Assembly: GCA_003647715.1 (NCBI GenBank)
Contig: QMNJ01000015.1
Coordinates: 1-18,416 of the forward strand
Source of the DNA: Candidatus Coatesiibacteriota bacterium
GTDB taxonomy: Bacteria > RBG-13-66-14 > B26-G2
DNA: 18,416 bases
Reading direction: 5' to 3'
Under the pieces are notes generated by a model. That model ran no database searches and was not told the origin of the DNA. It saw only the letters and a list, made by a program, of their open reading frames with translations. Shown in pieces: positions 14,997-18,416 of the stretch. The position numbers were made by a program, and so were the translations under genes. The stretch's first letter is position 1, and each line of letters starts with the position of its first letter.

Positions 14997-15650
14997 GTGG
15001 AGAAGAAGGACTTCATTCAGGGTGCATATAATACCCTTATTGAAGAGTTAGGACCCCAGAAATGGTGGCCTGCGGATTCACCGTGGGAAGTCATTGTTGG
15101 TGCTATTCTCACCCAGAACACAAATTGGAAGAATGTAAGGAAAGCAATAGAAAATCTCAAGGGAGCTGGTCTCTTCAGTATTGAGAACATCGTCAGTGCT
15201 GACATCAAAGATATATCTGAACTGATAAAACCATCCGGTTATTTCAATCAAAAGGCGAAGAAACTGAAAGCGATAGCAATTCACATCAAAAGGAACTATG
15301 GCTATGATTTAAATGAACTATTCAAAAAACCAGTTGACGAACTTCGCGCTGAACTATTATCCATCTGGGGCATAGGAAAAGAGACCGCAGACAGCATAAT
15401 CCTGTATGCGGCGGAGAAGCCCGTATTCGTCGTAGATAGATACACCATTAGAATACTCTCAAGGCATGGGCTTATAGATGATGATTATGAATACGATGAC
15501 ATTCAGAAGTTGTTCATTGAAACCCTGCCAAAAGATACCAGAATCTACAATGAATACCATGCATTGCTGGTAAATATCGGTAAGAACTATTGCCTGAAGA
15601 AAGAACCAAGATGTGAGAATTGTCCTCTTGGTATTATGCTTGATAGATAA
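14997..15650 (+). CDS. HhH-GPD DNA glycosylase, endonuclease III-related (MagIII-like)
   Basis: A 217-residue base-excision repair enzyme of the helix-hairpin-helix/GPD superfamily. WWPADSPWEVIVGAILTQNT (23-42) and the hairpin LSIWGIGKETADSIILYA (121-138) match the branch that includes H. pylori MagIII, a 3-methyladenine glycosylase. The essential Asp is kept (D147 in FVVDRYT). The lysine that makes endonuclease III bifunctional aligns with Glu129, so a monofunctional glycosylase is likely. The C-terminal cluster loop has C199, C206 and C209 in C-x6-C-x2-C spacing, but the fourth cysteine position is Leu215 and the protein stops two residues later, so a normal [4Fe-4S] site is doubtful. It starts at GTG; no ATG lies near the N-terminus. 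No clear ribosome site is visible. Confidence 0.88.
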   Translation: MEKKDFIQGAYNTLIEELGPQKWWPADSPWEVIVGAILTQNTNWKNVRKAIENLKGAGLFSIENIVSADIKDISELIKPSGYFNQKAKKLKAIAIHIKRNYGYDLNELFKKPVDELRAELLSIWGIGKETADSIILYAAEKPVFVVDRYTIRILSRHGLIDDDYEYDDIQKLFIETLPKDTRIYNEYHALLVNIGKNYCLKKEPRCENCPLGIMLDR

Positions 15651-15683
15651 TATAATTCGTAAGAGGAAGGAGGTTGGAATATA

Positions 15684-16010
15684 ATGGAAAGTTTATGGGA
15701 AAAAGTCCAGAAGGGTTTAAGCGAAGGATTAGATGCGGCGAAATCGGGCATATCTACTTTTCTTGACAAGACAGGCGATATAACACAGATTGCACGTCTC
15801 AGAATAAGCATCGTCGGGCTTCAACGCAAGATTCGCGATAACTTCTTTGAGATGGGCGGAAGGATATATGAGCTCGTATCCAAGGGCGAAGAAGATGTCC
15901 TCAAAGACAAGGAGATAAAAAAACTTATAAAGGAGGTCAAAGCCCTGGAGAAGGAAATCCACGATGCGGAAAAAGAGATAGAGAAGATAAAGAAAGAAGG
16001 GAAGGATTAG
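15684..16010 (+). CDS. Small coiled-coil protein of unknown function
   Basis: A 108-residue charged protein that I do not recognise. The N-terminal half has amphipathic helix character (MESLWEKVQKGLSEGLDAAK, then STFLDKTGDITQIARLRISI). The C-terminal part, from about residue 64, is a Lys/Glu-rich coiled coil. No signal peptide or membrane segment is seen. The gene is real on the strength of AAGGAGG (15667-15673) 10 bases before the ATG, a sensible codon pattern and its place in a co-directional run. It lies 33 bp after the glycosylase gene and is followed by paired palindromes before the sigma-factor gene. Similar small proteins in other bacteria resemble phasin- or YtxH-like coiled coils, but nothing here settles that. 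Confidence 0.7.
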   Translation: MESLWEKVQKGLSEGLDAAKSGISTFLDKTGDITQIARLRISIVGLQRKIRDNFFEMGGRIYELVSKGEEDVLKDKEIKKLIKEVKALEKEIHDAEKEIEKIKKEGKD

Positions 16011-16039
16011 ACCCGATAGAATGCATAATAATCCTCTAC

Positions 16040-16073
16040 AGACCTGAGCAGGTAATTTTGAGGTCTGAGACCT
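16040..16073. promoter_or_regulatory. Paired palindromes between the coiled-coil and sigma-factor genes
   Basis: ACCTGAGCAGGT (16042-16053; 5-bp arms, 2-base centre) and AGGTCTGAGACCT (16061-16073; 6-bp arms, 1-base centre) lie 7 bp apart. In addition, AGACCT (16040-16045) can pair with AGGTCT (16061-16066), so two mutually exclusive foldings are possible. The second hairpin is followed by TTTAAA. The element may terminate the upstream transcript or serve as an operator for the sigma-factor operon. Confidence 0.5.
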
Positions 16074-16093
16074 TTAAACCATAACGCATTTCT

Positions 16094-16678
16094 ATGTGTC
16101 AAAAATATAGAGAAGGGCAAGTGAATGGTGAAACATCTGAAAGCGATGAAGAATTACTTGAGCGGTTTATCAGTGGTAATGAAGAAGCATTTGCAAAGAT
16201 TGTGGAGAGGCATCAAACAAGGGTTTATAATATTTCCTATGGAATTGTCAGGAACAGGACCATTGCGGAGGATATTACTGAGGAGACATTCATCAAGTTA
16301 TTCCTCAAGGCGCATACATTTAAGGGTCTTTCCAAGTTTACAACCTGGCTACACTCCATCGCTGCAAACACAGCAAAGAACTACTTAAAAACCCTGAAGA
16401 GAAGGTCGTTGGAGGTGAATATAGAGGATATTGTGGAGATAAAAGACAATATTGTAGGACCAGAGAAAAACACAGAGGCGACAATACTTAATGAGCGAAT
16501 AAATCAAGCCCTGAGGAAACTGCCCGATAGACAGCGTGAGGTATTTATCATGAGGCACATAAATGGTTTTACTGTAAAGGAAACGGCGGAGATGCTTGAT
16601 ATAAGTAGTGGTGCAGTGAAGGCAAACCTTTCATTTGCCCTAAGTAAACTTAGGGACCTACTGGACGATTTGATATGA
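16094..16678 (+). CDS. ECF-type RNA polymerase sigma-70 family factor
   Basis: A 194-residue sigma factor with the two-domain ECF layout. Region 2 covers about 19-98, from DEELLERFISGNEEAFAKIV to WLHSIAANTAKNYLKTLKRR. Region 4 covers about 138-190, with LPDRQREVFIMRHINGFTVK followed by the helix-turn-helix ETAEMLDISSGAVKANLSFAL. Regions 1 and 3 are absent, as is normal for the group. The adjacent, overlapping zinc-finger anti-sigma gene identifies it as a membrane-signal-controlled factor. The ATG at 16094 has no ribosome site. An in-frame GTG at 16121, behind GAAGGG at 16112-16117, is a plausible alternative start giving 185 residues. The stop overlaps the anti-sigma start by 4 bp (ATGA). 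Confidence 0.92.
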   Translation: MCQKYREGQVNGETSESDEELLERFISGNEEAFAKIVERHQTRVYNISYGIVRNRTIAEDITEETFIKLFLKAHTFKGLSKFTTWLHSIAANTAKNYLKTLKRRSLEVNIEDIVEIKDNIVGPEKNTEATILNERINQALRKLPDRQREVFIMRHINGFTVKETAEMLDISSGAVKANLSFALSKLRDLLDDLI

Positions 16679-17838
16679 AAGAAGGAGATAAAGATATTGA
16701 TAGGATGGATTGCGAATACATAAGGTCGCTCATAGATGAAGGTGCGAATACAGACACCCTCAATGATATAGAGCAACATATAGGTGAACACATCAAGAAG
16801 TGCCCCGTATGTAGAGAGCACCTAAAGAAGACCAGAAACCTCCTGGCAATCATAAAGGAAGCAAAGATAAAAAGTCCCCGTGCTGATTTTATTAGCGACC
16901 TTTCAACAAGTATCCTGAAAAGAATACACTCCATCAAAGAGACGAACTTTGGTGAATTGATTGAAAAATCCCCCAGAAAAGTAAAAGAAGAAAAAGAGGT
17001 TAAGAAAGATATAGAAGTAATTGAACCTAAAGGGATTGAGGAGAAGACTGAGAAACCAGTTATAAAGGTTAAGGAACTACACCCATCAAAGGTAAAAAAG
17101 ATGGGCTGGCTTAAATGGGCTGTTCCGCTCGCCGCCTGCATTATTACCATAAGTATAATAATCACTCTTAATAAATCCTGGAAAGCAGAGAAAGAAGAGG
17201 GTCTTATTGCTATGGAGGAGAAGGAGACCGGAGTAGTTGATATGACAGCCCCACCAAAGAAAGAAGAACCAGAGTTGATAGAAGAGAAGTATGAAAAAGG
17301 AGGCGAGATTGAAGCCACTGCGATGAGGGAGAAGGAGGTCGTGGAGGGAAGAACTATTACTTCTCCAGCGGTTACCAGGAGGTTCAAGGTTATTTCTGAC
17401 GAGGTCTCCAGTGAATCTGAATCAGGGGTTTTAGCGGGGCACGAGTTTGAGGCGAAAAGAGAAGTAAGTGTAAGCGAAACTACAAAACCTGCTCGTGAGA
17501 TGATAGCAGTTGAGACGGGTATAGAAGTGGAGATGAAAAATCCCGACCCGCTGATACCCATAAATCTTGGCATGCTTGACCCTCAGGTCGCATCCGATAT
17601 TCTCACCGAAGTAGCGGAGAACATAGGTGAAGAGGAGAAAGACATTGGTATATCATATTTCACTAGGTCTAAGGAAGACGGCGATTATGTATTGGTTATA
17701 GGTGGTGGAATTACCGAGAGTGAACTGTCAGATATTGAATATGCAATTATAAAGGAGATGACTAAGGAAGCAGGGGGATATAGGTATATAAAAGCCATTG
17801 AGGAAGAGGAGGCAGAGGACCTCTTCGGTGGTATATAA
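16675..17838 (+). CDS. Membrane anti-sigma factor with zf-HC2 zinc finger
   Basis: A 387-residue single-pass membrane protein. The cytoplasmic N-terminus has the ZAS zinc-binding pattern: C13, then H39, C43 and C46 in H-x3-C-x2-C spacing, with 25 residues between C13 and H39. This is the domain that holds ECF sigma factors. A charged linker (about 98-140) precedes one transmembrane helix (about 144-166). The large periplasmic part (167-387) is rich in Glu and Lys and has an acidic, repeat-poor stretch. It ends in a domain with LGMLDPQVASDILTEVAENI and DYVLVIGGGITESELSDIEY, whose fold I do not recognise. The ATG overlaps the sigma-factor stop by 4 bp; an internal ATG at 16705 is a less likely start. 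It should sequester the preceding sigma factor until an envelope signal arrives. Confidence 0.86.
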   Translation: MKEGDKDIDRMDCEYIRSLIDEGANTDTLNDIEQHIGEHIKKCPVCREHLKKTRNLLAIIKEAKIKSPRADFISDLSTSILKRIHSIKETNFGELIEKSPRKVKEEKEVKKDIEVIEPKGIEEKTEKPVIKVKELHPSKVKKMGWLKWAVPLAACIITISIIITLNKSWKAEKEEGLIAMEEKETGVVDMTAPPKKEEPELIEEKYEKGGEIEATAMREKEVVEGRTITSPAVTRRFKVISDEVSSESESGVLAGHEFEAKREVSVSETTKPAREMIAVETGIEVEMKNPDPLIPINLGMLDPQVASDILTEVAENIGEEEKDIGISYFTRSKEDGDYVLVIGGGITESELSDIEYAIIKEMTKEAGGYRYIKAIEEEEAEDLFGGI

Positions 17839-17879
17839 GAGTTTGAATGGTGATGAGAATTTCATGAAAGGAGATAATA

Positions 17880-18395
17880 ATGATTAAAAGGTATTTATTG
17901 ACAACTTTAATTACAGGTATTCTATCACTATATTCAACCATTCTCTCTCAACCACCCAGGGAGATTATGCCTGAAATAAAGAAACCAGAGGAAAAATTAG
18001 AGATGCTGAAGATATGGAAACTCACTGACATATTAGAGCTTGAATATGAACAGACGATTGAATTCTTCGCACTCTACAAACAACTGGAGGCGTTAAGGAG
18101 GGAACACCTGAAAGAACGAATGAACCTGATAGAGAATCTAAGAGCTGATATAAAGAACGACAATATCACCGAAAGCACTATAAACAACTATATAAGCCAG
18201 CTTACAAATCTTGAGGAGGAACTGATAGAGGGTAAGAAGAGTATAATAGACCAGATAAATACTATACTAACCCCTGTTCAGATGGGCAAATTTATCGTCT
18301 TTGAGGAGACATTCCAGGAAGAGATGCTGGGAATGATAAGGACTTTGAGAGAGAAGATGGAGAAGAAAAAAGAGATGGAAGGGTGGAAACCGTAA
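17880..18395 (+). CDS. CpxP/Spy-like periplasmic helical protein
   Basis: A 171-residue exported protein with a signal peptide (about 1-23). It is almost wholly helical and charged after that. MLKIWKLTDILELEYEQTIE (42-61) and the LTPVQ motif (130-134) resemble the Spy/CpxP/CnrX family, whose LTxxQ repeats mark periplasmic chaperone or metal-sensing proteins. AAAGGAG (17867-17873) stands 6 bases before the ATG. It follows the anti-sigma gene by 41 bp on the same strand. Spy/CpxP/CnrX-like proteins next to a sigma/anti-sigma pair often form part of the sensing switch, so a sensor or stress-chaperone role is a reasonable inference. No metal-binding His or Cys cluster is obvious. The gene ends 21 bp before the window edge. 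Confidence 0.7.
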   Translation: MIKRYLLTTLITGILSLYSTILSQPPREIMPEIKKPEEKLEMLKIWKLTDILELEYEQTIEFFALYKQLEALRREHLKERMNLIENLRADIKNDNITESTINNYISQLTNLEEELIEGKKSIIDQINTILTPVQMGKFIVFEETFQEEMLGMIRTLREKMEKKKEMEGWKP

Positions 18396-18416
18396 CTGTT
18401 CTAACCGATAAACTAC

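Noticed and set aside
16650..17573. 307-codon open frame on the minus strand opposite the anti-sigma gene
   Set aside because: It is the complement of a Glu/Lys-rich coding region, which yields long Ser/Phe-rich frames with few stops. The plus-strand gene has a zinc-finger motif, a membrane helix and coupled translation.
1..18416. tRNA, rRNA, CRISPR, insertion sequence or prophage elements
   Set aside because: No spacer exceeds about 190 bp, no regular direct repeats are present, and no transposase, integrase or phage genes were seen. Codon use appears uniform.

Overview
The window reads as a stretch of a bacterial chromosome with no mobile element, no CRISPR array and no RNA gene that I can see. 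The proteins suggest a Gram-negative-type (diderm) bacterium of the wider FCB / candidate-phylum kind (WOR-3/Stahlbacteria, Hydrothermae, TA06 or Cloacimonadota-like). The evidence is a PorV/PorQ-type outer-membrane barrel, two secreted beta-propeller proteins ending in FlgD/type-IX-secretion-like C-terminal domains, and a zf-HC2 anti-sigma factor with a periplasmic CpxP/Spy-like protein. Codon use favours AGA/AGG and ATA, intergenic gaps are short, and GTG/TTG starts occur. The taxonomic placement is inference.

Layout. (1) 2-2149 (+): RecG helicase, whose reading frame stays open to the left edge, so its true start is probably outside the window. (2) 14392-2159 (-): a tight co-directional run of eight genes: M28 peptidase with an inserted seven-bladed propeller, Ca2+-type P-type ATPase, DUF2062 membrane protein, secreted propeller protein with C-terminal sorting-like domain, PorV/PorQ-family barrel, Tat-exported phosphodiesterase/alkaline-phosphatase-family protein, TPR plus periplasmic-binding (LpoA/LivK-like) protein, and VanZ-family protein. 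Several junctions are 4-bp stop/start overlaps. The run converges on recG with only 9 bp between stop codons. (3) 14393-14579: AT-rich divergent promoter region. (4) 14580-18395 (+): Roadblock/LC7-like protein, HhH-GPD DNA glycosylase of the MagIII-like branch, a small coiled-coil protein, then an ECF sigma factor / zinc-finger anti-sigma factor / CpxP-Spy-like periplasmic protein cassette.

How the parts fit. The minus-strand cluster is dominated by cell-envelope functions. It has two putative cargo proteins with matching C-terminal domains, one PorV/PorQ-type barrel translated with one of them, a Tat substrate, a periplasmic binding protein and three kinds of inner-membrane protein. The plus-strand sigma/anti-sigma/CpxP-like cassette looks like an envelope- or metal-stress sensing switch. 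The most interesting items are the cargo/PorV coupling, the peptidase split by a full propeller, the glycosylase that lacks the endonuclease III catalytic lysine and the last Fe-S cysteine, and the paired palindromes upstream of the sigma factor.
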